In this document: positions 25,971 through 37,220 of the stretch, one piece after another | Layout: each line of letters opens with the position of its first letter | Numbering within the stretch: position 1 is the first letter of the stretch | Origin: Marsupella aquatica | Lineage: Eukaryota; Marchantiophyta | DNA: 64,000 nt | Assembly: GCA_973895155.1 (NCBI GenBank) | Contig: OZ316894.1 | Span: forward strand, 26,226,001 to 26,290,000 | Direction: 5' to 3' | Position numbers and translations under genes: made by a program | The notes under the pieces: model-generated | What the model saw: only the letters and a program-made list of their open reading frames with translations | What the model was told of the DNA's origin: nothing | Database searches by the model: none

Positions 25971-28370
25971 ATTGCTCACGCCTTTCCCAGTTGGAGTCCA
26001 CATTGAGAGGAATAGTCGCCTAGATATCAATTTAGACTGTGTCCCTTAATTTGCAGGCTCAGTATCCCTAGGTGGCTGACGCTGACCCATTCCCAGCCCA
26101 AGGTGAGTCCTTGGTGACCCAGGGTCTTTTTGGGGTTGGCTGGCGACCTTTGCAGGGTTCTGCTGGTTGTCCCTTGAGGCGGCTTGGGTTTGTTTTCTTT
26201 GCCTATCTGCTGGTTTTGGCAAGGTGCCTTGGAATTCATTTGGCGAACCTTAATTAATTCACTTGATATGCCTGTCCAATTGCAGAGTATTGTTGATAGT
26301 AAACTTGTGATATTGAACGAAGTGTTGTCAAGCACAAGTGAGATGGTCAGGTAGTAGGACATTTGGGGGAGTCAGTAAATCAGCTTGGCAACTGGATTTC
26401 AAGGAGTGTGTGAGTTGCGGGGAGAGTAATGGGTTGGACAATGACAAGATGCAAAGGGACGCTTTTAGCCCCATCTTGCGGTGAGGAGAAAATGTTGCTA
26501 TGATCAAACTGCCAGGGAGGCTTCCCACCATATGACATTTCAAAAACCTACCAAGAGAAAGAAATAGTGGGATTGCATCCTACAGTGTGAAGATAAAAAC
26601 AACAATACAAATTTGAGAATGGAACTTTTGATTTAATAACTTGGTGGCACCATATGAACTACTATAGGGGGAGATTTCCAAACCATTGAAACTACTTAGT
26701 TTATTTCACTATAGCTTTTTTTATCCAAGGTATAGAATCATTTTTTGATCTGATGGCCGGCTTTTAGGGGTCCTCCCTTTGTGTGGGGCACGCCCCCCAA
26801 AAGATAACAACTCTTCTTTGGAGCAAAAAGCTAGGATGTGCAGATGCAGTGCACATGACTTACAAATGCTAGCGACTACATGAACTGTCAAAAAACACAT
26901 GTACTTGGTGACTACATGAACTGTCCTCAACACACATTCAACCTCCACAAATATACTCCTACTTGTAGTGACGTAAAAAGAAAGGAATTTGGAGCTTACT
27001 AGTATTGACCATTGCCAATTGATTTAAGATGCGAGCAATTATTCAAAGCAAGGACTTTACATCCTATTCAGACACGATAAAATGGTGAACTGAGAACAAA
27101 GCAAAGTGGGCCAAGAGTGGAAGGCAACAATGATCATAGGAGACATTCAACTACTTCACGTATGGAACATAATATTTCATAAAATACAACACCTAGACCT
27201 CAATATTTTTGTGAGACGAAAGTGGAAATTCAAACTTAGACTATGATCATTAGGTGAATAGAGAGATCTTTGACACTGGTTGTCATAATCTTTCCAGGGT
27301 TTCCCACTTGAATACTTGCTGATTTATTATATAATTGGTATGTTAAGTAGAATAAGAAACAGGTCAAACGGACAATCATACCTCCATTACCAAATACCTT
27401 AGTTTATTGTCGTGTAAGATTTACTACAATGACCATCACACCTTAGATGATGATGTTTTAACAGTTTAGCTACAGATCAAGCTTGTATTGTGTCTTGCTG
27501 CTTTTGACCTAGATAGAATTTGTATAAACTGAACAGTTTGGTTTTTGGAGTGATAACACAAATTGCATTGAAGATTGCAGAAAGTATAGCCAATAGATGT
27601 AGCATGCAACAAAACAACTAAGCAAGTCACCAAGACCCAAAACCAACACATCAAGACTTCCCAAAAGACACCACCTCCAGAGCTCGGGGGCAGAGGAGCA
27701 CAACAGCTGAGTTTTTTGAGGCTTCACAAGCACTACGAACAATTGACTCAAGCCACTAGTTTATTGTAAGCCATATTAAGTGATTGTAAAACTGATCCGT
27801 GAAAGGCATGACTGTGGATGTAATCTAGAGAAAAAATCCTCTTATGTTTCCACTTTATTCATTTCCTTTAGTCCGAGCATCCAAATCCCATAATCAATTA
27901 TATATAGTCTGATTTTGAATAGTTAAGGCTAGAAATTTCTTTCATGCAGCTTCTTAACCAGGCTTATGTTTTATTGATTAGGACAAACTCTTATTGCCTT
28001 AGGTGAGATAGGCTGATGATTAGCTGATAATTTCAGATGATACAGCAGAGGCAAACAGGTATGGGCAAGTGGAGTTGTTTTTTTAATATATTATTGGGAT
28101 GTGTCAAATGGTTTCCTATAAGCCCAACGGCTCATTCTCTTTCAAGGGGAAGATTAGAACAATTTTACAATAAATTATTCCAGTTCAAGTCACAACAAAG
28201 TCAAAAAATTCAGAGAAGAAAGACAGATAACAAAGAAAGCGAAGTCACAACAGTAAACTGTCTGTGGAATGGTAATAAGTTTAAGTGTATGGGGATGATT
28301 GTTGGGAAAGCCAGAGTACAACGGATCACATTTTCCAACTCAGCAGTCAAATTTGTGAGAGGGAGCATAC

Positions 28371-28700
28371 CATAGACAAGGGAACGCTGGGCTTTTGTGG
28401 AGTGTTGTTGTCCTTGAATGCATAGTAGGTCATCTTGAGTGAGGAGACATTATCATATTTTGAAGGGGAACTGGGAGAGCCTATGCCTTCCACGCCACCT
28501 CCCCATTGCTTGAGGGGGCTGCTCTCACAGGTGTCTGAGTCATTTTCCGGTCCACTCGATAAATCATAAGCTGATGAGGTGGGCATCACCGTCTCATCAT
28601 CAGCATCTAAAGTCAATTTTCCGTGCTGCCCACTTTCTAACATTTCCTTAACAAAATCAGAATCCTCCACCTCATCGATGTTCTGCACTTTTCCTGCCAT
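28371..28700 (-). CDS. Probable first exon of the coiled-coil gene (acidic N-terminus)
   Basis: An ATG at 28,700 opens 110 codons ending ATG followed by the donor GTATGC at 28,370. The peptide is acidic and Ser-rich: it starts MAGKVQNIDEVEDSDFVKEM and contains DADDETVMPTSSAYDLSSG and SSPLKQWGGG. It lies upstream of, and on the same strand as, the coiled-coil exons, and has the same flavour of disordered acidic leader. It ends in phase 0, whereas the next recognised exon (19,976) needs one leftover base. An exon of length 3n+1 must therefore lie between them if this is one gene. I did not find it. It could instead be a separate gene. Confidence 0.5.
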
Positions 28701-31700
28701 TTTGCCTGCTCGTTGCAATTGCTATTGTCTTGCTTGAAAATTGTTATCTGCTCTGACTCTCAAAGAAATTATGATTCCAATCCCATCAAAATCTTTCCCT
28801 GTCTCCTTGCAGTCTTCTTGAATTCAAACAATTATGCTAAATCCTGGGATTTTCTGGGTTTTCTTTATGATGAGGCGTCTTTGCATGTAGTCACAAGTCG
28901 ACTTGGATCTCCTGGGGTCACTTTGGTGTGAAAATCTCCCCTAATACATGGAGTCAAAGTCTCCCCCTTCTAGTATATAAATGTTGAAATCTCCAATGTG
29001 AGTCTTTCCATTCAAGATTGCAAGAAGATTAAGTGACCTGATTTCAGACATTCAATGCAAAATAGTGAGTAGCTTTAACATTTGTTGCTTTAAACTACGG
29101 GGTTTATCATATGTGGCACAACGCTTACTGGATCGTGATGCATTTGCTGTTTTAAACCTTGAAGAATCAAGACTATATCTCCTCTAATGTTCATTTCTAT
29201 TTGGAAACTTTCAAGGCAATTTTCCTTTCAATAATTTTCGTGGCTTACCCCTTTGATTCTCATCAACATCCCAACAATATGTGCTTTACGACTTTATGGA
29301 TTGATCTGATCTGACTCTTCATTCTTATTTTAGGTTAGAATTCAAGGGACAGACAGAGATCGAGACATGCTGTACATCACTGGCATCAGGTTATCTGGAA
29401 GAAACCTCTTGTTCATGTCCTTCGATTAAGTTAGTGTTCAATGTCAAAGCCGTAGAGTGAAGATAAAATGGGTCATCATCTGTTTCCTTTTCAATCCCCA
29501 TGGAGGAGCACAGGATTGAGTTTGAACAGTAGTAATCAGTAACCTTTGAGCACTGAATTTCAATGCTCTCCATGATGTCCGTGAGACCACATTAAATTAA
29601 ATGAAACGGAGCCTCTGCACGTCCTGCATGGTCCCATTGTAAGAAACTGAGAAGCCCCAAGTACTGACGATTAATGCTTTATATTTTTGAAGAAATTGCC
29701 CGTGTCGATCCCAGAAATGCTCGAATGAGTTCCACAACGTCATTGCCCACGATGACCATGTGGGGGTTCTTCCTTTGAACCCCCACAATAACAACGAGGC
29801 TTTATGATGGCCAGCAGAGAATACCCATTGCTGCTATGCCTATCTGCTTACTGCTGTGTATCTCCTACAAAGACTTCATTCTAGCCGCCTGTTTTTGTAA
29901 AACCTACAATGGTTGAAAAGGTTGAGTTTCAAATCAAAATTAAAAAAGCATATTAAAAAAACTAAAATTGAGGTTAAGCAGGACATCAGTAAAATGTGAG
30001 CTTCCTTCTTACTCGCTTAAGCCAACCCTTTCCAATAATGAGTCCTCATCTATTCCATATGGGTATGGCCACTTGGGATGGCTCAAAGAGCTATATATCC
30101 TATGCCGGCCGAGCTTCATCCTGGTGGGCACCCTATGCTTTACAATAGATAGAATCTTGGTGTTATATTGGATGAGGCCTCAGAGTAGGGATGGTTGCAT
30201 ATTAAGTAACACTCTTATGTTCCCTACCTTGCCTTATCCAAACAAATTGGGTACATGGGAGTAATCCAACGGGAGTGCCACTGACATGTGTTGTTGAGTA
30301 TACTATAGAGTCGCTTTGTTATGAGATCGGGTTTCAAATCGTTGGTATTGCTTGGTTAGTGTGTTCATTGTGTTGTATGTTTTTGTTCCCCCAAGTTGTC
30401 TAAGTGTTTCGTATGTAGGCTTCCTGTGTTATTTATTTATTTTAAAAAAGGGGAAATCTGTGAAATCCCACAGAAAAGGAAGAGTCAGCCACAATAGTTG
30501 AACCCAAGACCTATCAGTCTATACTCAAGTGAGCTACCACAAAGTCATGCCTCTCTGGGCAGGCTTCCTAGCTGTGTTTTAGAGTGGGGCCTCCAATTAT
30601 GGCAAACCGGTGCAAGTTCACTTTTGTGCCAAAAACAAGTGTGGGTTTTGTTTCGTCTTCAATCAATATGATCAAGATCTTGTATACTCTAGTGTATAAA
30701 TTGGTGTTTTTCTTGGCAATAATAACTAAACAATCCAAGGATCTAATTGACTGTGTGCCCAAGTTTATGAAAAGCATTGGTGCGCATGACGCCTTTATTG
30801 CTTTGGTCCCCAGTTCTATTCACCATTGGATCTCTCTTGTGCTCCAGCTTGTCAATCAGTACAGTACATGAACTCTTCTCATCAACATATATGCCAATCC
30901 TTGATCAGAGATTTGAGGCCATTTGCTACCCCCCCCCCCCTGTAGACTATGAGCCAGATTGTTTAAATAGTTTTTGTGCAATTTGAAACCACAAGTTCCT
31001 GCCTATAGTAATCCAGGTAACACAAGGTACTCATTTCCCATATAATACCCTTGTGAATAGTTATCCAAGAGCATATCGTATTTTCTGGAATTTCTGAGCA
31101 TCAGTGCTATCTCATTTAAGGTCCAAAATGTAGATCTCATAATTATACATTCCACCAGGAAAACTAAACCTGATTATACATCTAAAACTGATTTTTCTTT
31201 TAAGAAATCACCAAAAAATGAACAGTTGGGTGTTAGGGTTAGGGTAGTTTTTATAGTGTGTTGCATGCACAAGTGCTGGAGAAAAAAGAGGGGGAGATGC
31301 ATGAAGACCAGAAAGAGAAGGTCGACCAGAGCAAGACACTCGACCAGTGAAGGACCTAAACAGGAATTAATTGTCGGAGGAGGCGCTGGATGCTCGTCCG
31401 AGCGAGACATGATACTAACGGCCCAAAGGCCATGAGACTCTTGTAGGTGAGTAGGAACTATTAGATACTCTCCCCTCTCCTTCTAAGAGCCAATAGTGGT
31501 GCAGGTGTGATTCAATTGTTTTGAATAAACAATGTCTTCCAAAGGGTACTCACCCCCAAGGCAGGACCAAAGTAAGTTTCCTTTCTCTGCAAATGTTTGG
31601 ACATTTTGCTTCCAAGTGAAGTGGCTTGCAATAATACAAAGAGGCATTTAATTAAAAAAGGTTTGTTAGTGACTATTTGCTAATTGGAGGCTTCACAGGT

Positions 31701-31999
31701 GGTTGAAACTAAAGCGCAGATGGATCTCCACTTTGTCTATGAAGCCCGGATGGACTTGGACAGACTTGCTTAGAACATTTAAACTGACTCAGATAACACT
31801 ATTTACACTTTTGATTGAAATGTGACCTCTGACCAGTGTCCTTACTGTTTGCAGCCGGTTTCATTTGTATTACCAAACCGGTTTTCTCGGTAACTTGACA
31901 ACTTTGAACCTGAAAGACTTCAAGACCTCATGCCATTACTCACGATCACCATGACATCTTGACTACTTTCTCCCCAAAAGTAGTCAAAGTAGTTAACTG
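28701..31999. other. Intergenic, with coding-like fragments and a SINE-like copy
   Basis: Coding-like minus-strand fragments occur at 29,391-29,790 (for example KVTDYYCSNSILCSSMGIEK and MVIVGNDVVELIRAFLGST), separated by stops. They look like a decayed gene or element that I cannot identify. The SINE-like copy at 30.44-30.56 kb is listed separately. The remainder is AT-rich with no recognised gene; the region up to 32,641 is the likely ARPC4 promoter and 5' UTR. Confidence 0.35.
30441..30560 (-). mobile_element. tRNA-derived SINE-like element, copy 1
   Basis: Read on the minus strand it begins GAGGCATGACTTTGTGGTAG (A-box-like) and continues with GGTCTTGGGTTCAACTATTG (B-box-like) about 35 bases later. 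It then runs into a body ending in CACAGATTTCCCC and a T-rich run. A second copy with an internal deletion lies at 63,548-63,625; the two share GGGGAAATCTGTGAAA and CATGCCTCT at their plus-strand ends. Confidence 0.55.
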
Positions 32000-32104
32000 G
32001 GATTCGCAATCGGCTACCTATTCCTTTTTCCTTTTGGTGTAAAAGCTACAATTGCTTTACCCAGACCATAGGATGGGCAGGACAATTTCTCGGTCCATCT
32101 GGGC

Positions 32105-32190
32105 TTTTGTTTCGAGGTGGGGCTTTTGTTTCGAGGTGGCCATAAGTGCCACCTGCCCAAAATACAAAGTCCCCTGCCCAAAATACCAAT
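32105..32190 (+). repeat. Short tandem duplications upstream of ARPC4
   Basis: GGGCTTTTGTTTCGAGGTGG is present twice in tandem around 32,100-32,140. It is followed by a repeated CCTGCCCAAAATAC motif around 32,152-32,187. Both lie in the region expected to hold the ARPC4 promoter or 5' leader. A regulatory role is not shown. Confidence 0.6.
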
Positions 32191-32641
32191 GTCTTAGTGT
32201 TTGCTATTGTCGTGTGTTCTATGGTATGTTTGTTGAGGTGGTCCACATCTCCGCATTTCAGCGACGATCGTCTCTGCCACACTGAAACAGGGAGCGAATA
32301 ATTCAGCCAAGGAATTCTACTATAGTCACATGAGTCGACGTGAGTTTCTTGCACTCGAGTCACGTCCAAGCATGCTCGACGGCGTGTTGGATGCCGCGTT
32401 AATTTGAAGACGAGCTTTGGGATGGCGGTGTCTCTGGTGCCTGAGATCTCTGATACTCTGTTGTCATCACCTCTGTCTCTAGGTTTCTTCGAATCCTCAA
32501 CACTCGGACTCCGGTCGTGTTTTCCTGTGGTGGAGACCTGATCGATTTTATTGAAATTTTGCGTTCTTCTCACGTTGCCAATCCGCTGCGCTGTTGTGAT
32601 ATCGAGGAAGTGAACTCCCGATTCCCAAACAGCGGTGCTCA

Positions 32642-35021
32642 ATGGTGAGTGTTTCAGCCTCTTTCGGTCAGTTGGTCGTCTGTCCTATGTCCTTCATTGT
32701 CTTGAAGTCCTGTCGTCGCCCATTGTTGCTTTGGTGAGTTTGAGAATCAGGAGATGGCGACGCAACTGGGGTCTTAGCATGCCTCGTGTTTGGCGATTGT
32801 GCTCATAGGGAAGTTAATTAGTGTCATTTGTAGACGTCATATGAGAGCAGCTTGTTTGATGTTGGAATGCCTTGGTGTTATGTGACCTGGATGTCTTTTA
32901 TCTGGAATAATTTTCATTCGGAACAGCTAAGGAAGAAGAATATGGAATACTGTAGACTCTGTTTTGAATACGGTCTCTTCATAGTGAGAAAAGTATATAT
33001 GATCATTCAAGGGAGGTTGCTGATGCAAGTTCGCCGCTGTAGAGCATTCATGCTCCCTTGCTGCTTATTTGCGACCATGGCCTGCAATAGATGGATTGTA
33101 GTGGTACCTCTGGCTCCAACACTGTTTGCATCATTCTTTCCATCTTATAATCTGGGGACATTTCGTTGGCAGGCAAATACTTTAAGGCCCTACCTGACGT
33201 GCATCCGAAATACTCTTACGGCAGCCATGTGTCTACAGGTATACATCCTTTTTGTAATTGAAGTAACCGCATCGTAATTTTCATTCAGTAGATATAGGAA
33301 AACTGAGTTTTGGATGGAAACGCAGAATTTTCCTTGTCAGGAGGTCGAGAGACACAACAAACCCGAGGTCGAATTGAAGTAAGGACCACTCTGCTTTTCA
33401 TTCTGTTTGGAGGCAGTCGTGTGCACCATATCTATCTTGAAAGTCGATACAGTTACTTCATCTTGCTCAAACATTTTCAGGGCGGATAAGATTGTTGTTC
33501 CTTTGCGGATCTAGGCATTAACAAATCAAGTTGGAGCTGAAGAGCGATTTTTACTGACACTGACAGTTTCTGTTCCTATGTAATGCAGGACAAGTCCTGA
33601 ACTTCTGCTCAATCCCGTATGTCCAAACCTTCGTTCTTCCTTCTTGTCGTTCTCGGTCCTTATTTGCTCCAAGTAGGGGTCCACGGACTCTAAAGTAAAT
33701 TGAGTCATTCTTACAATTTTTCTTAAATTAATCTTGTGTGACTCACTTTCGAGGATTGTACAGATGTCCCCTCACAATGTTTCGTTCTATCTTATCCTTG
33801 TTTTTATTACTGAACTGTTGCGCGATTGTTCAGGTCCTCATATGCAGAAATGAAGCAGAAAAATGTTTGATAGAAGCCTCTATCAATTCTATTCGCATTA
33901 GTATCAAGGTTGGTAATCCATGTCTTTACAACAGAATATCTTACGAGGCGGTCTTGCCTCGCTTTCTCTTCAGGCTTTCAAACTTGGCTTTTGTGAAGTT
34001 GGCCATGTAAATGCTTGAGGGGGTCATGATGGGTTGCCATCGCATTAGAATGTAGGCCTCATCCAACAGATGTATTGGGTGAGGGCCATACATTCTTTGG
34101 GTCATGGTCTGTTGTGATGGTAGGGTCAGGGAAGAGACCTAAGCACACCCAGTTTATGTAAACAGAAAAGTGCTCTTTCTGACATCGTTCATGGTCGACA
34201 GGTAAAACAAGCTGATGAACTCGAAAACATCTTGGCTAAGAAGTTTTTGCGCTTTTTGTCGATGCGGGCTGAGTCGTTTCAAGTTTTACGACGGAAACCT
34301 GTTCAGGTCTGACCAGGGTTCACAATTGATGATACCGTAAAATTTTAATATATTATTCGTGTTCGACGTGTTGGCTTTTGGAATTTGGCCAGTCCTTGTT
34401 CCACATAAAAGATTTCTGATATCTTCTTAATTTCGACCTGCCTTTTGATATTAATCTTATGGCTGGATGTGAGTAGGTTTGACATATTCTGCACATCTGA
34501 CACTTCTGCAGGGATACGACATAAGCTTTTTGGTCACAAATTTCCACTGCGAAGAGATGTTCAAACATAAGCTGATCGATTTTATCATCGCCTTTATGGA
34601 GGTTTGTACCATTACATGGATGAAATTGTGGAAGGATTCTAGGTCTACCGTGGAGTTAGCACTAGGTTTGCTAATACCCACAATATCAACAAATCGAGTT
34701 TAAAGAGTAGTGATGCTATGGTTGTTGTCTATATAATTATTACGGAGAAAACTCGGCCGGGTATCTTGACCCAATTTCTCTACATGAATAGCTTCAATCA
34801 CGAAAGAGACTATTCATTAACGAATATGTCATTTTGCAGTTCTGCAGCTATGAAGAAAACGGAAGAGAATTGTCTGACTTTAACAGCCCATGACTCTTGC
34901 TTGTGACTGAAGTCGTGCTACCTCTTTGCAGGATATTGATAAAGAAATCAGTGAGCTGAAGTTGTCTGTGAACACAAGGGGTCGCCTGGTGGCAGCTGAA
35001 TTCCTTCGGCAGTTTATTTGA
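32642..35021 (+). CDS. ARPC4: Actin-related protein 2/3 complex subunit 4 (ARPC4 / p20)
   Basis: Core subunit of the Arp2/3 complex, which nucleates branched actin filaments downstream of SCAR/WAVE in the plant cell cortex. ARPC4 forms the central scaffold with ARPC2. Eight exons join in frame: 32642-32644 (ATG only), 33173-33238, 33326-33378, 33589-33616, 33834-33908, 34202-34306, 34512-34601 and 34932-35021 (TGA). Every intron is GT-AG. They give 169 residues, the expected family length. Diagnostic segments in order are [72 protein letters not shown], and [19 protein letters not shown] at the C-terminus. The start is supported because exon 2 opens directly with Ala-Asn-Thr after a splice acceptor, and an ATG followed by a perfect donor (GTGAGT) lies 528 bp upstream. 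No frameshift or missing block was seen, so the gene looks functional. Confidence 0.95.
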
Positions 35022-36363
35022 GGACTTCACTTGAGTACGTGTCGCATCCAACATCAGTGATTACTCCCAGTAATCTCTCTGTTGCATTATTTCGTGTCAA
35101 TCTGTGTGCTTCAAGAATGAAGCTATGTGAACCGCATCCGAGTCGTTTCAGAAGCCTGTTGGGCAGTGCGAAGCTTCACTGAGGAGAATTAGGTAGCTGG
35201 TTCCAGGAACACAGGGGCATATGACGACGAAGACAAAGGGTTTTCCATCCCGTGACGATTTGGACTTCTCTTTGAATGAGGCGCGAACTCGATTTTGTCC
35301 CAACCCGTGCCTTTCCAATTCTACAAACTTTGGTAGGCAGAAATCCTGCAGGTTTAGCATCAAATGTCCAACGTGGGTTAATCTTGTTCTTTTGCCTTGG
35401 GTACAGCAGTTATGTGCTCCGACTTCAGAAAAACGTCTGTTTGACGATATGTCTGGAGGAGATTTCATATTTCGTATCCTTCTCAAAATCTTGCAGTCAC
35501 TTGACCACCCTGTGCTCTCCAGGTAAATATCAACCACCTCTGTTTTCAGCACCTGCGAGCATTTGAATTGGCAATCCGATGTTGTTGATGGGCAAATACT
35601 CACCTCCTTCGTTCTACAGCGTACTACTGAGTAGCTCTTATCTTAGGTGGTGGCCAAGCATGACTTTGGGCCCGACAAAAGTCCTAACATATATTTCTAC
35701 TCCCCAGATCAGAACATGCCTCCAGAGAAGTTTTGACATCTATTTCATGCATCCACAAATTGTACAGGTAAACCACTTGTAGCAATTTTATCTTATGGCA
35801 AATAGAATGTCAACTGATAGCAGTGGCATCTTGCCAAGGGACAAATGAGCACCAACATTACCATATCCTGCATCCGTTTACGAGCGATGAATGCATATAA
35901 CAAGTCTGTCGACGACAACCAGAGTCTCACGACACATCGCGGCTGTACATCAGCCTCAACAAAATGCCCAGAAACGAAGGATGTAGAAATGGATCCCCAT
36001 TTTATATGCCTTATGTTCGAGAGATTGCCATGCAGATGCTTTCCACCTGTGTACTCTTGTAGCAGAAAAAGTGTTGGATTGGCAAATCTCCAGGAATCAA
36101 GTACTGAACGAGAGAAATAAAATGCGATTAACTTGACAAAAAGTGTGGTCCATAATCACGTATGAAGTACACATGCATTGTCCTACCAGTCGAAGTTATG
36201 ATGTAGATTGTCGGTGTTCTAAAGTATCTGAGTTTTAATTATAGAACTCCTCGACCAAAGGTGTCAAGTATAAATCCAAGTTCGCATGATTTGTAGAGAG
36301 GAGAAAGGGAGAAAGCATCAAGTGGCTTTTTGTTGGCTGGGTGACACAATTAGAGTGGCGGCA
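35022..36363. other. Region downstream of ARPC4, nothing assigned
   Basis: It contains the ARPC4 3' UTR and several short ORFs on both strands (for example 35,148-35,603 minus and 35,221-35,526 plus). These overlap each other and have no recognised domain. They are likely non-coding. Confidence 0.4.
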
Positions 36364-36415
36364 AAGTCCCTAACAATTGCTCCCGGGTTAAGTCCCTAAC
36401 AATTGCTCCCGGGTT
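36364..36415. repeat. 26-bp perfect tandem duplication
   Basis: A 26-bp unit beginning AAGTCCCTAACAATTGCTCC occurs twice, at 36,364-36,389 and 36,390-36,415. The second copy runs into the larger duplication next to it. Confidence 0.9.
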
Positions 36416-36661
36416 GCTCAGTATAGCGGTTCCGTGGGAGTGCTCTAAAATGAGCTATTGGGGATGATTGGAAAACCTCTTGAGATGAACCCTCCATTCC
36501 CTTCCTCAATCTCCACTAGCCTCTATCTTAACAAATGCTCCTGGGTTGCTCAGTATAGGGGTTTGGTGGGAGTGCTCTAAAATGAGCTATGGTGGATGAT
36601 TGGAAAACCTCTCGAGATGAACCCTCCATTCCCTTCCTCAATCTCCTCTAGCCTCTATCTT
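36398..36661. repeat. 132-bp two-copy tandem duplication
   Basis: Units 36,398-36,529 and 36,530-36,661 have equal length and differ by a small number of substitutions. Each starts AACAA(A/T)TGCTCC and ends GCCTCTATCTT. No coding content was recognised. Confidence 0.9.
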
Positions 36662-36904
36662 TATTACAGAAGGTAACTGGGCTCAAACTCTAGGTGACTG
36701 GTATTTGTTGAAGTTTAAACCATGGTGTTGCAAGGGGACCTTTTCTGGCATCTTGTGCACCAAGCGTTAACATAACCCAATACACATGTCATTCAGTCGT
36801 ACAATCAGAACATAAACAAGACACGGGTCATTCAAATCACTTGGTTTGGAGATCGTAAATATAGTACACTAGCCCACTGCTTGTGTGTTGCACGAAAGGT
36901 GTTT

Positions 36905-37220
36905 GACAGATGTCAAGATAATAAAAAATGTCTAGAGAGATGATTTTGAAGTCAGCAAAAAATATCAATGTGAGTAAAGTTGAGGTGATAAAAGATGTTG
37001 AGGAGAAAAATGATGTTCAGTGAACAAAAGATGTTGAGAAGAGAAAAGAAATATTGAGATGAACAAAAGATGTCAAGGTGATAAAATATGTCAAAAGATA
37101 GACCAAAGATGTCAAGGTGATTAAAAAATGTCAAGTAAAGAAGAAAATGTTAAGATGACAAAAATATTCTGAGGAAGGAAAAAACGTTGACATGAGCAAA
37201 AAATGAGGAGTAGATAAAAA
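36905..37220. repeat. Degenerate minisatellite, GATGTCAAGGTGATAAA-like
   Basis: About 12-15 imperfect copies of a 17-25-bp purine-rich unit (variants of AAAAGATGTCAAGGTGATAA) occupy this stretch. They give strong A/G strand asymmetry. No coding capacity is apparent. Confidence 0.7.

Larger units (their letters stand above)
19977..28370 (-). other. Long intron/intergenic interval with retroelement debris
   Basis: 8.4 kb between the putative first exon and the recognised coiled-coil exons. It contains the hairpin repeat (20.2 kb), the LINE relic and the plus-strand relic (23.7-26.0 kb). Otherwise it is AT-rich sequence with short random ORFs. A missing exon of length 3n+1 on the minus strand is predicted here but was not located. 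Confidence 0.4.

Noticed and set aside
31229-31248. GTTAGGGTTAGGG resembling telomere repeat
   Set aside because: Two units only and not in an array.
32046-32642. 198-codon minus-strand ORF starting opposite the ARPC4 ATG
   Set aside because: Overlaps the ARPC4 promoter and leader, crosses short tandem repeats, has no recognised domain and a random composition. Most likely a chance open frame.
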